Of a DNA stretch of 64,000 nucleotides, positions 37,450 to 44,701 are shown piece by piece. Numbering within the stretch: the stretch's first letter is position 1; each line of letters opens with the position of its first letter. A program made the position numbers and the translations under genes. Source of the DNA: Denitratisoma sp. DHT3 (GTDB lineage: Bacteria; Pseudomonadota; Gammaproteobacteria; Burkholderiales; Rhodocyclaceae); NCBI RefSeq assembly GCF_007833355.1, contig NZ_CP020914.1, forward strand, positions 1,536,047-1,600,046. Direction: 5' to 3'. The notes under the pieces were generated by a model, which was not told the DNA's origin, did not search any database, and worked only from the letters and a program-made list of their open reading frames with translations.

Positions 37450-38265
37450 AGCGTGTTCACAGTAGCCAGATATAGGTGCATGCCAGATGCAAGAATGCAT
37501 TGAAGCGGTTGGCGAGCTTGTCGTAACGTGTGGCGAGTCGGCGAAATTGCTTGAGCCGATTGAAGAATCGCTCGACCAGGTTACGCGCCTTGTAGCGCTC
37601 TCGGTCGAACTCACGCGGCGTGGGGCGATTGCTGCGGGGTGGAATGACGGCCTCAGCGCCCATGCGGGCGATGGTGTCGACAAACGCGTTGCTGTCGTAT
37701 CCCTTGTCGGCGACCACTGCGTCGGTAACCAAGGCATCGACCAGTGCGGGGCCTTGCGTAATGTCGGCCACCTGACCACCGGTGAGGATCAGGCGCAGCG
37801 GATTACCCAGGGCATCCACGCACGCATGGATCTTGGTGGTCAGTCCGCCACGCGACCGACCGATCGCCTGATCGCCACCGTTTTTTTTGATGCGCCCGCT
37901 GAGTGCTGGTGCGCACGTACCACTGTCGAGTCGATGAAGAGCTCTTCCAGGTCTGCTTCTCCTCGGAGGGCCTCGGCCACTCGCGACCAAACCCCATTGG
38001 CTTCCCATCGTGCAAAGCGCACATACACAGAGTGCCAGTTGCCAAACTTCGGCGGCAAATCACGCCAGGGGTTGCCTACCCGGGCGGTGTATAGCACCGC
38101 CTCAACAAATAAACGGTTATCCACGGCACGCCCTCCCTTGTCCGTGGGCTTCCCTGGCAACAACTCCGAAATCCGCGCCCACTGTGCATCGCTCAACATG
38201 TCCCGATCCATTGCTTACGTCCAAATTCCAGGATGTAAACACAAATCCGATACTGTGAACAGACC
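37450..38265 (-). mobile_element. IS5-family insertion sequence (IS427-like)
   Basis: An 816-bp IS with inverted ends sharing TGTTCACAGTA, flanked by CTAG on both sides (37446-37449 and 38266-38269), the target typical of this IS group. It carries one transposase gene in two overlapping frames. It lies inside ritC. Confidence 0.9.
37457..38211 (-). CDS. IS5-family DDE transposase, made by -1 frameshift
   Basis: The first frame starts at 38211 (MDRDMLSDAQWARISELLPG) and ends VGRVAD soon after a run of eight A on the coding strand (near 37881-37888). The second frame continues from that run as KKNGGDQAIGRSRGGLTTKIH and ends at 37457. A -1 slip on the A-run joins them as SAGASKKNGGDQAIG, which is the usual sequence of IS427-group transposases, so this is programmed frameshifting rather than damage. 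DDE residues are in FIDSTVV, VADKGYDS and RNLVERFFNRLK. The IS looks able to move. Confidence 0.88.
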
Positions 38266-38598
38266 CTAGTACACGCTCAATCTGTGCTGCATGATCTGGC
38301 GCTTCATAGGAGGCGAAGCGGAAGAAGGAATGCACTGCTGTCAACCGAAGGTTGCGCGTTCGCGCCGTGACGCCCCGGGTTGACTCCAGGTCATCGAGAA
38401 AGGCTGCGATCAGCGGGGCATCCATGTCTGCCAGCGCAATCGACGATGGCGGCTTGTGCAGTTGCTTGTGGGCGTACTGCAGCAGCATTTTGAAGGTATC
38501 ACGGTACGAAGCAATCGTATGAGCGCTGGCCTGACGCTGTTGCATAAGGCGTTGTGTGAAAAATCGCTCCAGCAATGCAGCAAAGTGGGTTGAGGGCT

Positions 38599-39540
38599 TC
38601 ATGCTGCATCCTTCCAGCGCCGCTCCATCCGTGACATGGCTTGGTCCATCAACTCTGGCCATGCACTCAGATACCAGTATGTATCCTGCACGCGAACGTG
38701 ACCGAGATAGGTAGACAGCACCGGCAGCAGGCGCGCAGCGTCCTGTCCTGCCTGATACCACCGAGTGAGCGTGATGACTGCAAAGCGATGCCGTAAATCA
38801 TGGAAGCGTGGTCCTTGGCTGGCATGAGCGCCACGCAAGCCGACCTGACGCGACAGCGCGTAGAAGGTCCGATACAAATGGCCTCGGTCGAGTCGCTTGC
38901 CCACGCCGTTGACGAAAACATGCGCGGAAATCGCCGGCCCGAAGAACGCCTCACGTCGACGCAGGTAGTCAGCCAGAACCTTGACGGTGGATGCATGCAG
39001 CGGCACGATTCGTGTTTGATCCCTCTTGGCCCCTCGGATCGTCAACAAAGCTTGGTCGAGATCCACATCGGCGACATGCAGGTTCAACGCTTCTGAAATT
39101 CGCAGGCCGGTTGTGCTCAGCAGGCCAATCAGACAGTAAAACACCCAGGGGCGCACTGGCGTCGAATGCCGGTTCGTGGGCAGTTTCAATGCGGCGTCCA
39201 TCAGCCGGGATATTTCTTGTTCTGAATACAGGTATGGGTGTGCCCGAGTAGAACGATGGGGAAGTAACCCTGACGCTGGAATCTCTGTGCGCGTATCCGC
39301 GGCTCGGCGATAGCGTGCAAAGCCACGAACAAAGCCAAGTCGCTTGGCCCATTCGGCGGGCCGTCCCGATGTGGCATGTTGCGCCCATGTCAGCGCCAGT
39401 TCAGTTGTAATGCACGCGCTGCCTTGTTCCTCCAGGTAGGCAACGAAGCGTGGGAGTTGCCGGCCAGCGTCTTCAAGCTTGAAGCCCAGGCTTCGCCGGA
39501 GTTGTAGATATTCGGCCAATGCCTCACGCAGGGTGTTCAT
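38599..39540 (-). CDS. ritB: RitB tyrosine recombinase
   Basis: A 313-residue second recombinase of the trio. The N-terminal SAM-like domain (about 1-90) is followed by the catalytic domain with TTGLRISEALNL (Arg), HDLRHRFAV (His-Leu-Arg), YLGHVRVQDTYWYLS (His and the Tyr nucleophile). The start at 39540 overlaps the ritA stop as ATGA and gives MNTLREALAEYLQLRRSLG. Complete. Confidence 0.9.
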   Translation of the reverse strand: MNTLREALAEYLQLRRSLGFKLEDAGRQLPRFVAYLEEQGSACITTELALTWAQHATSGRPAEWAKRLGFVRGFARYRRAADTRTEIPASGLLPHRSTRAHPYLYSEQEISRLMDAALKLPTNRHSTPVRPWVFYCLIGLLSTTGLRISEALNLHVADVDLDQALLTIRGAKRDQTRIVPLHASTVKVLADYLRRREAFFGPAISAHVFVNGVGKRLDRGHLYRTFYALSRQVGLRGAHASQGPRFHDLRHRFAVITLTRWYQAGQDAARLLPVLSTYLGHVRVQDTYWYLSAWPELMDQAMSRMERRWKDAA

Positions 39541-40787
39541 GATGCACCTCCGGGCCACGGCAATGCGAGGCCACGCAAGACATCGATATCGACTTTGGCG
39601 TAAATCGACGTAGCCATCGGGCTTCGGTGACGCAGTACTTCGCCAATTTCCGGCAACGAGGCACCGCGTTTGAGCATGCGCACAGCCAGTGCATAGCGGA
39701 ACTGGTGCGACCCCTTGTGAGGCGCATTAATACCGGCTCGTCTCAAAGCGTTGCACACAAGCGACCCAATGCTGTCCGAGCCATGCCGAAACCCCTTGAT
39801 TGGAGCGCGGGTGCGCAGGAATACATGCCGGTCATCGCTTTGTGGCCGACCACGCTGCAAATACATGGCGATGGCTTCTCCCACATCTGCAGGCATTGGC
39901 ATCAAGCACACTCGACCGTTCTTGCCGCGAATGCTCAGGCGGCTCGTGTCCCAGTCAATGTCTTCCAGAAGCAAAGCGAGAACCTCGCCGCCACGCAGGC
40001 CCAATCGGCTCAGCAGCAATAAGACGGCGCGATCGCGAAGACCCATAGACGTACTGGTGTCGCAACTGTCGATAACGCTACGCGCATGCTCCGGGGAAAT
40101 GGCCCTGGGCAGTGGTGGTGTGGTGCTCCATGCAGCTACAGCGGGTACCGCGTTGACCAATGCTGCGCTGGTCTCGCCGCGATACTGGGCATAGCGAAGG
40201 AAGGCGCGTAGTGCCGTGATGACCGACTTCAGGGATTTCGGACGCAATTGGCGCGATTGGTTGCGAATGAAGTCAATGACGTTGGCAGCGCTCAAGTTCC
40301 CGAGATCTACTTCGCCTGTACCGAAGCGATGAATGAGGAAATCTCGAGTCCTTGAACGGTAGTAGTCGACCGTGGTTGTGGCGAGTCCTTTGTCGTGCAG
40401 CAGGAATCGCTCAAAGCTAGCTACAAGATCGTCAGCCGAGGTGGTTGCGGTCGGTGGAGGAGTACAAAGGCCTTGCTCGCGCAGGTAGCGAAGCAAATGG
40501 CGAAGTGCAGAAGTCTCATGGATCCGAGGCTCTGCTTTGCAGTCACTACGCGGTTGGTAGCTTCTGCGATGGAATTGGTCGATATGCGTATCGCTGACGC
40601 CTACCAGGGCAATGTCATGTTTAGCAAGCCAGGCATCGAACGCTACGGCATGCCAAGACTTCACTCGCAAACTGATGGCCGTGTATTGCTGGTCGACCAG
40701 TGAAGTGACAAATGCTTCGAGGTACGGCGACAGTGGTCCGGTTGCACTCCGGGCGAGCTCAATCGCACCTTCGCAGGTTGGTTCCAT
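39537..40787 (-). CDS. ritA: RitA tyrosine recombinase
   Basis: A 416-residue first recombinase of the trio, the longest of the three because of an extra N-terminal domain. Catalytic motifs: LGLRGGEVLALLLEDIDW (Arg), HQFRYALAVRML (His/Arg), LRHRSPMATSIYAKVD (His and Tyr). ATG at 40787 is preceded by AAGGAG at the right distance; the frame stays open upstream but without a site. Its promoter must lie in the terminal region where CTATGTCC repeats could let the recombinases regulate themselves. Confidence 0.9.
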   Translation of the reverse strand: MEPTCEGAIELARSATGPLSPYLEAFVTSLVDQQYTAISLRVKSWHAVAFDAWLAKHDIALVGVSDTHIDQFHRRSYQPRSDCKAEPRIHETSALRHLLRYLREQGLCTPPPTATTSADDLVASFERFLLHDKGLATTTVDYYRSRTRDFLIHRFGTGEVDLGNLSAANVIDFIRNQSRQLRPKSLKSVITALRAFLRYAQYRGETSAALVNAVPAVAAWSTTPPLPRAISPEHARSVIDSCDTSTSMGLRDRAVLLLLSRLGLRGGEVLALLLEDIDWDTSRLSIRGKNGRVCLMPMPADVGEAIAMYLQRGRPQSDDRHVFLRTRAPIKGFRHGSDSIGSLVCNALRRAGINAPHKGSHQFRYALAVRMLKRGASLPEIGEVLRHRSPMATSIYAKVDIDVLRGLALPWPGGAS

Positions 40788-40899
40788 GTTGATCTCCTTG
40801 TGAGCGGAATGCCCAGTAAGGAGATTGCTATGTCCAGCAGATTTGACCAACGCACAGATCACGTTTGTGTGATGGAGTCACGCTGGACATAGCTCGGCT

Positions 40900-40935
40900 C
40901 TGGACATAGTTCCGCTTATGTTGAGCTGGACATAG
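40900..40935 (-). repeat. Right end of the RIT element
   Basis: Inverted copy of the left end, ending GGACATAG at 40935, with further GGACATAG motifs at about 40885 and 40905. One more CTATGTCC lies at about 40828 in the opposite orientation. Confidence 0.85.
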
Positions 40936-40936
40936 G

Positions 40937-41017
40937 CGGAAGAACCCATTGGGCATCTACGTCAACGGACTGTCGTGGAGCCGCGAACTCGATGCCGCCG
41001 AAGGAGCCAAACCATGA
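40937..41017 (+). pseudogene. trbF: Last 26 codons of trbF
   Basis: Directly after the RIT end the frame reads RKNPLGIYVNGLSWSRELDA and ends at a TGA that overlaps the trbG start (ATGA). This is the C-terminus of the VirB8-like TrbF. The rest of trbF and all genes normally before it (trbB-trbE, trbJ, trbL, coupling protein) are absent from the window. Confidence 0.85.
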
Positions 41018-42030
41018 ACCCGTCTTTTCGCTTTTACGCTTTCGTGTTGATGCTTGCAGCCTCTGTACTGTCGTTGCAGGGCTGCGCTACGAAGGGCACG
41101 CCGCCGCCGACCATCTCGCTCGATGAGCCGGTGCAGGCCCTACCGCTGCCCGAACCGCCCAAGCCGGTCGAAGTGGTCGAGGTGCCGAAGGTGCTCCCTA
41201 TGCCGGCGCAGATGAAACCTCTGCCCGAGAGCATTGAGGCCAAGACGGCACCTGAACCCGCCAATGAAAAGCTGCGGGTCTCGCGTGCCAACGCCGAGGC
41301 GCGCATTGCGCCCACGCGCGAGGGCTACGTCAACGCCATCCAGGTCTGGCCGTTCACCGATGGCGCGCTGTATCAGGTCTATGCGGCGCCGGGGCGGGTG
41401 ACGGTGATCTCTCTCCAACCCGGCGAGGAGCTGGTCACGGTTGCCGCCGGCGACACGGTGCGCTGGATCGTTGGCGACACCTCCAGCGGCGCCGGTGATG
41501 CGCTGCACGTCAGCGTGCTGGTCAAGCCGATCCGCTCGGGTCTCAAGACCAATCTGGTCGTCACCACCAGTCGGCGCACCTACCTGATCGAGCTGACCTC
41601 GACCGAACGCGCCTGGATGGCATCGGTGTCGTGGGAATACCCGAAGGATCGGATGCTGGCCCTGCAACGCCAGGCACAGGCCGCGCAGGCGACCGCCCCA
41701 GTTGATACCGGCCTGTCGTTGGAGAAGATTCGCTTCCGCTATGCCATCAGCGGCAGCACGCCGCCGTGGAAACCGCTACGCGCCTTCGATGACGGTGAGA
41801 AGGTGTATATCCAGTTCCCACCGGGCATCGCCCAAGGCGAGCTGCCGCCGCTGTTCGTGATCGGCGCGCAGGGCGACGGGCAACTGGTGAACTACCGTTT
41901 CCGCGCACCGTACTACATCGTTGATCGGCTGTTCGGCGCGGCCGAGCTGCGCCTGGGCGGTGGAAAGGGAAGCGAGGGGGGCGAAGTGGTGCGCATCGAG
42001 CGCACGGATGGCGTGGCGCGGGGGAACTGA
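41014..42030 (+). CDS. trbG: Conjugal transfer protein TrbG (VirB9-like)
   Basis: A 338-residue outer-membrane-associated part of the type IV secretion core complex. The N-terminal signal peptide ends in a lipobox (LSLQGC at about residue 17-22). A Pro-rich region (about 25-95) is followed by the VirB9 domain: VQVWPFTDGALYQVYAAPGRVTVISLQPGEEL, then NLVVTTSRRTYLIEL, and a C-terminal RYAISGSTPPWKPLRAFDDGEKVYIQFP. AAGGAG precedes the ATG. With its partners missing it cannot build a channel in this strain unless other Trb genes are supplied. Confidence 0.92.
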   Translation: MNPSFRFYAFVLMLAASVLSLQGCATKGTPPPTISLDEPVQALPLPEPPKPVEVVEVPKVLPMPAQMKPLPESIEAKTAPEPANEKLRVSRANAEARIAPTREGYVNAIQVWPFTDGALYQVYAAPGRVTVISLQPGEELVTVAAGDTVRWIVGDTSSGAGDALHVSVLVKPIRSGLKTNLVVTTSRRTYLIELTSTERAWMASVSWEYPKDRMLALQRQAQAAQATAPVDTGLSLEKIRFRYAISGSTPPWKPLRAFDDGEKVYIQFPPGIAQGELPPLFVIGAQGDGQLVNYRFRAPYYIVDRLFGAAELRLGGGKGSEGGEVVRIERTDGVARGN

Positions 42031-42032
42031 AC

Positions 42033-43322
42033 ATGAGCCAGGACGACACTCCCGACCTTGCCACGCCACAGGCGGGCAAGGTAGCCCCTGAGGCGGTGGC
42101 GCTACGCGCCCAGCCGCGCCCGGTGACGCGCTTGAATAGGCGCACGTTGGCGGTCTTGGCCGGCGGCCTCGCCGTCGCGGTGTTGGGCGCAACCATGTGG
42201 TCGCTGCAACCGCGCAAGCGCAGTGCAAGCGAACAGGCTGAGCTTTACAACGTGGATCGCGTGTCGCGCTCGGAAGGTCTGGACCAGCTTCCGACCGATT
42301 ACTCCAAGCTGCCGCGGGTCTTGCCTCCCCAAGTACCCGCGCTGGGGCCGCCGTTGCCGGGCGACTTGGGGCCAGCCATCGTGAAGTCGCAGCAGCCTGT
42401 AGCACCCACCTACACGCCGCCCGGCCACGTTCCAGCAAATGCCGAGCACGACGCACAGCGCAAGGAAGCGGAGGCCGCAGCGGGCGCATCGGTGTTCTTC
42501 CGTTCGAGCAACCAGCGCGCCGCTGCCGCGCCGACGCAGGGGGCCACAGCCAGTCCGGCGCCCGGCCTTGCGGGCTTCGATCCCATGGCTGCCGGGCCAA
42601 CTTCAACAGCAGCGCAGCCGGCCGATCCGACCGCCGTGCAGAACCGGCAGGACCAGAAAGAGGCGTTCCTGAAAGCCGGTTCCACGGAAACCCGTAATTC
42701 CGGGAATCTGAAAATGCCAGCTTCGCCGTACCAGGTCATGGCCGGCACGGTAATCGCGGGCGCGCTGGTTACGGGCATCAAATCCGATCTGCCCGGCGAC
42801 GTGATCGCCACCGTGACAGAGCCGGTCTATGACATGGCCACCGGCAAGTTTGTACTGATTCCGCAGGGTTCGCGCATCCTCGGCCGCTACAACAGCCAGG
42901 TGAGCTATGGGCAGAGCCGAGTACAGGTGGTATGGAACCGGATCATCCTGCCCGACACGTCTTCGCTGATGCTGGACAACCTGGCGGGTGCCGACCCGGC
43001 TGGCAACTCTGGTCTGGAGGATGGTGTCGATTGGCATTGGGATCGCATCTTCGCGGGTGCTGCGCTGACGACGCTGCTGGGTGTCGGTGCAGAGCTGGCT
43101 GCACCGGAGAACCGCCAGAACGGCGACCGCGTCATCAATGCCGGGCGCAACAGCTTGCAAGACAGCGTGAACCAGGTCGGCCAAGAGATGACCCGACGCA
43201 ACCTCAACATCCAGCCCACATTGACGGAGCGGCCTGGCCTGCCGGTCCGCATCATCGTCAATCGGGATCTGGTGCTTCGGCCCTATCAGCCGCTGTTTTT
43301 CAACCGGGGGATTTCACGATGA
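42033..43322 (+). CDS. trbI: Conjugal transfer protein TrbI (VirB10-like)
   Basis: A 429-residue VirB10 protein. A cytoplasmic N-terminus, a single transmembrane helix (about 42-62), a Pro/Ala-rich periplasmic spacer (about 70-215) and the C-terminal beta-barrel domain (about 225-420; VMAGTVIAGALVTGIKSDLPGDVIATVTEPVYD, then GSRILGRYNSQVSYGQSRVQVVW). It follows trbG by 2 nt and overlaps the DUF2274 gene by ATGA. Intact. Confidence 0.93.
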   Translation: MSQDDTPDLATPQAGKVAPEAVALRAQPRPVTRLNRRTLAVLAGGLAVAVLGATMWSLQPRKRSASEQAELYNVDRVSRSEGLDQLPTDYSKLPRVLPPQVPALGPPLPGDLGPAIVKSQQPVAPTYTPPGHVPANAEHDAQRKEAEAAAGASVFFRSSNQRAAAAPTQGATASPAPGLAGFDPMAAGPTSTAAQPADPTAVQNRQDQKEAFLKAGSTETRNSGNLKMPASPYQVMAGTVIAGALVTGIKSDLPGDVIATVTEPVYDMATGKFVLIPQGSRILGRYNSQVSYGQSRVQVVWNRIILPDTSSLMLDNLAGADPAGNSGLEDGVDWHWDRIFAGAALTTLLGVGAELAAPENRQNGDRVINAGRNSLQDSVNQVGQEMTRRNLNIQPTLTERPGLPVRIIVNRDLVLRPYQPLFFNRGISR

Positions 43323-43570
43323 GTACCACGCGCAAGCTGCGGCTGGGGCCGCTGCCCAAGACCGAGAGCGTCAAGCTGACCTTCACGTGCCCGACCAACC
43401 TCAAGGCCGACCTCGACCGCTATGCTGCGTTGCACGCACAGACCTATGGCGAGACGGTCGATGCAGCGGCGCTGATCCCGCACATGCTAGAGGTATTCAT
43501 GGCAGGAGATCGAGGATTCAAGAAACCCACGACTATCCGGCTAAAGCACAAAGAGCCTGCAGCGAACTGA
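43319..43570 (+). CDS. DUF2274 protein
   Basis: An 83-residue protein of the DUF2274 family, normally found directly after trbI in ICEs and broad-host plasmids. MSTTRKLRLGPLPKTESVKLTFTCP and LKADLDRYAALHAQTYGETVDAAALIPHMLEVFMAGDRGF are the family core; the strand-helix-helix shape suggests a ribbon-helix-helix-like DNA-binding or small structural role, which is inference. It is the last protein gene of the element before the tRNA. Confidence 0.88.
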   Translation: MSTTRKLRLGPLPKTESVKLTFTCPTNLKADLDRYAALHAQTYGETVDAAALIPHMLEVFMAGDRGFKKPTTIRLKHKEPAAN

Positions 43571-43596
43571 AAGCCGCTCCCCGAAGGAAGCGGCTT
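43571..43596. terminator. Hairpin between DUF2274 and tRNA-Leu
   Basis: AAGCCGCT and AGCGGCTT form an 8-bp stem right after the DUF2274 stop; on the minus strand it lies 4 nt after the tRNA-Leu CCA. It may stop transcription from both sides. Confidence 0.6.
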
Positions 43597-43600
43597 GAAT

Positions 43601-43913
43601 TGGTGCCCGAGGCCGGAATCGAACCGGCACGCCTTGCGGCGAGGGATTTTCTTCCCACTTCGGCTTTCGCCGCCAGCGCACATGCGCTGTTCGTGGGCTG
43701 GAGCACGCCTTCACCATAGCCTTGCGGCCGTAGGTGCCCGCCGTCTGCTCTCTACACCTTCCCAGGCGTTGGGCCTGGGCTTGGCTCGGCGTTGGCTCGG
43801 ATGCCGGGGCATCCAGGGCTTTCGCCGACTTTGACGGGCTTCACTTCGGACGTTTCCCCCCGAAGGCTCAAATTGTTTAAGTCCCTTGTGTCTACCGATT
43901 TCACCACTCGGGC
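43601..43913 (-). tRNA. tRNA-Leu(UAA) interrupted by a group I intron
   Basis: The 5' exon (43913-43879, 35 nt) starts GCCCGAG and ends ...AGGGACTT at U34; the 3' exon (43650-43601, 50 nt) starts AAAATCCCT and ends CTCGGGCACCA. Joined they give an 85-nt tRNA with perfect acceptor (GCCCGAG/CTCGGGC), anticodon (AGGGA/TCCCT), long variable (CGCC/GGCG) and T stems (GCCGG/CCGGC), and the loop CUUAAAA with anticodon UAA. CCA is encoded. It differs clearly from the split host copy, so it is a separate gene brought in by the element. It lies between the last ICE gene and the right arm site, 160 bp from attR. Confidence 0.95.
43651..43878 (-). ncRNA. Group I self-splicing intron (IC3-like) in tRNA-Leu(UAA)
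   Basis: A 228-nt intron between U34 and A35 of the anticodon, the site used in cyanobacterial tRNA-Leu introns. P1: exon CUU pairs with UUUGAG in the intron, with U-G at the cut. P2 is CTTCGG/CCGAAG; P5 area GGCGAAAGCC; stem GGATGCC/GGCATCC; then AACGCCGAGCCAAGCC; P6 stem CCCAGGC/GCCTGGG; then AAGGTGTAGAGAGCAGACGG (core P7 strand), GGCTATGGTGAAGGC and GTGCTCC. P9 is CCCAC/GTGGG. The last base is G. The core blocks are almost those of the Azoarcus tRNA-Ile intron. No open frame is inside. Confidence 0.95.
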
Positions 43914-43940
43914 ATTGCACTATGCTCTGGAGCCTACAAC

Positions 43941-43970
43941 TCTTTCTGCTGGCTCCTGCTTGGCTCCTGA
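43941..43970 (+). repeat. Right arm-type repeat next to attR
   Basis: Two GCTCCT units 11 bp apart (43952 and 43963), preceded by TCTTTC. It matches the left block (15761-15790) at 22 of 30 positions and lies 103 bp inside the right core. Confidence 0.55.
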
Positions 43971-44072
43971 GCATCAAGCCGAGCCGTGAAGCTACGCCTT
44001 GAATGCTCGCAACCCGTTGTCACTATTGACCTTCCGCCCTGATGGTACAAATAGAAATGGCTTGACAAAACA

Positions 44073-44113
44073 GATTTTAAGTCCGCTGTGTTTACCAATT
44101 TCACCACCCGGGC
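44073..44113 (-). pseudogene. 5' half of the host tRNA-Leu(UAA) gene, with attR core
   Basis: Reads GCCCGGGTGGTGAAATTGG, then GTAAACACAGCGGACTTAAAATC, a normal tRNA-Leu 5' half through the anticodon loop. After the core it continues TGTTTTGTCAAGCC, which does not supply a variable arm, T arm or acceptor strand. The matching 3' half is at 15587-15639. So the element does not rebuild this tRNA at either junction. Confidence 0.9.
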
Positions 44114-44164
44114 GCTCGCGCGTAGGGGCGAATTGTAACGGTGTAGCGGCGCCGACGCAGGAGT

Positions 44165-44701
44165 TCAGCGCTTCTGACTACGCCGGGCGGTCATCGCCCG
44201 GCTGAGCGTCTCGATGTCCTGCGCGTGCAACAGGCGGCGGGAAACGCTCAGCAGTTCCCGGTTCTCCCGTTCGATGTGGGTGCGATAGCGGGATGCCAGG
44301 CACGCTACCGAGGCACCGTCCAGCGCCGCGCCGGTGCCCTCGGCAATCGGCAGCAACTGCTCGCGGACGGCGCTCCAGGCCTCGAACATGGCGGCATGGT
44401 CGGCCAGCAGCCCCTCCACCAGGGCGGACACCATGGCGCTCTCCGCCCCGGCGGCGCGTTGCAGCATGGGGAAAAGATCAGATTCCTCGTCCTCGTGGTG
44501 ATGCTGACCGGCGGTGTCGAAATAGCGGATGATGGCGCGGGCGGCCTGGCTGGCCTGCCGGTCGGCGCCATGAACGGGAAGATGGGCCAGCAACCGTTCC
44601 AGCGTTTTCAACTGGGCCTCGATGCGGCCATGGCAGGCCTCCAGCATTTCCAGCGGCTCGTCCAACGCCGGCGCCGTCGGCAACAAGGAATCACTCATCA
44701 C
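44165..44701 (-). CDS. Hemerythrin-domain protein
   Basis: A 178-residue four-helix protein with hemerythrin-type iron ligands: His in EACHGRIEAQL, HHHEDEESDLFP, LLADHAAMFEAW and YRTHIERENRELL (HxxxE). Such proteins bind a di-iron centre and are linked to nitric oxide or oxygen handling and FeS repair. It is the third gene after nsrR and sirB2, overlapping sirB2 by ATGA, which supports a role in the NO response. Its 3' end lies close to attR of the island (52 bp from the tRNA half). Confidence 0.88.
   Translation of the reverse strand: MMSDSLLPTAPALDEPLEMLEACHGRIEAQLKTLERLLAHLPVHGADRQASQAARAIIRYFDTAGQHHHEDEESDLFPMLQRAAGAESAMVSALVEGLLADHAAMFEAWSAVREQLLPIAEGTGAALDGASVACLASRYRTHIERENRELLSVSRRLLHAQDIETLSRAMTARRSQKR

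Larger units (their letters stand above)
36784..38602 (-). pseudogene. ritC: ritC tyrosine recombinase, split by an IS5-family element
   Basis: Third recombinase of the RIT trio. The N-terminal core-binding part (38602-38266, MKPSTHFAALLERFF...) and the catalytic part (37449-36784) are separated by the 816-bp IS. If the IS and one CTAG copy are removed, the frame is restored as IERVLAIPAKKFDR, giving 332 residues. The catalytic half has TGLRLSELTGLL (Arg), HVLRHTTAM (His/Arg), LGHASIETTQIYL (His and Tyr). The start overlaps the ritB stop by ATGA. As it stands no full RitC can be made. Confidence 0.9.
36216..40935 (-). mobile_element. RIT element (recombinase in trio), interrupted by an IS
   Basis: Three tyrosine recombinase genes in tandem with ATGA overlaps, plus a small passenger gene, are enclosed by near-perfect inverted ends: CTATGTCCAGCTCAACATAA at both ends, followed by two further CTATGTCC motifs within about 45 bp. 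Order and ends are those of RIT elements. Length is 4720 bp, or about 3.9 kb without the IS. The left end cuts a DUF932 gene and the right end cuts trbF. Confidence 0.92.
15631..44081. mobile_element. Integrated ICE-derived defence island in tRNA-Leu(UAA)
   Basis: Both ends carry the 9-bp core GATTTTAAG (plus strand), at 15631-15639 and 44073-44081, each joined to one half of a split tRNA-Leu gene. An integrase gene lies just inside the left end. Degenerate 30-bp repeats lie about 100-120 bp inside each core. Contents: integrase, toxin-antitoxin, Wadjet II, PHP-ATPase, ABC-3C, RadC, DUF932, a RIT transposon, trbG-trbI-DUF2274 and a replacement tRNA-Leu with a group I intron. The gene set at the right end resembles the Trb cluster of ICEs such as the Tn4371 group; the integrase and the tRNA target differ from what I know of Tn4371. 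Transfer genes are mostly deleted. Confidence 0.88.

Noticed and set aside
37840..38008. IS transposase as a frameshifted pseudogene
   Set aside because: The two frames meet at a run of eight A and a -1 slip gives the normal protein, as expected for programmed frameshifting in this IS group.
36784..40787. The three recombinases as the integrase of the ICE
   Set aside because: They lie within their own inverted repeats as a RIT element; the ICE integrase is the gene next to attL.
43914..44072. Promoter for the intron-bearing tRNA
   Set aside because: A promoter must lie here, but no -35/-10 pair with acceptable spacing could be named with confidence.
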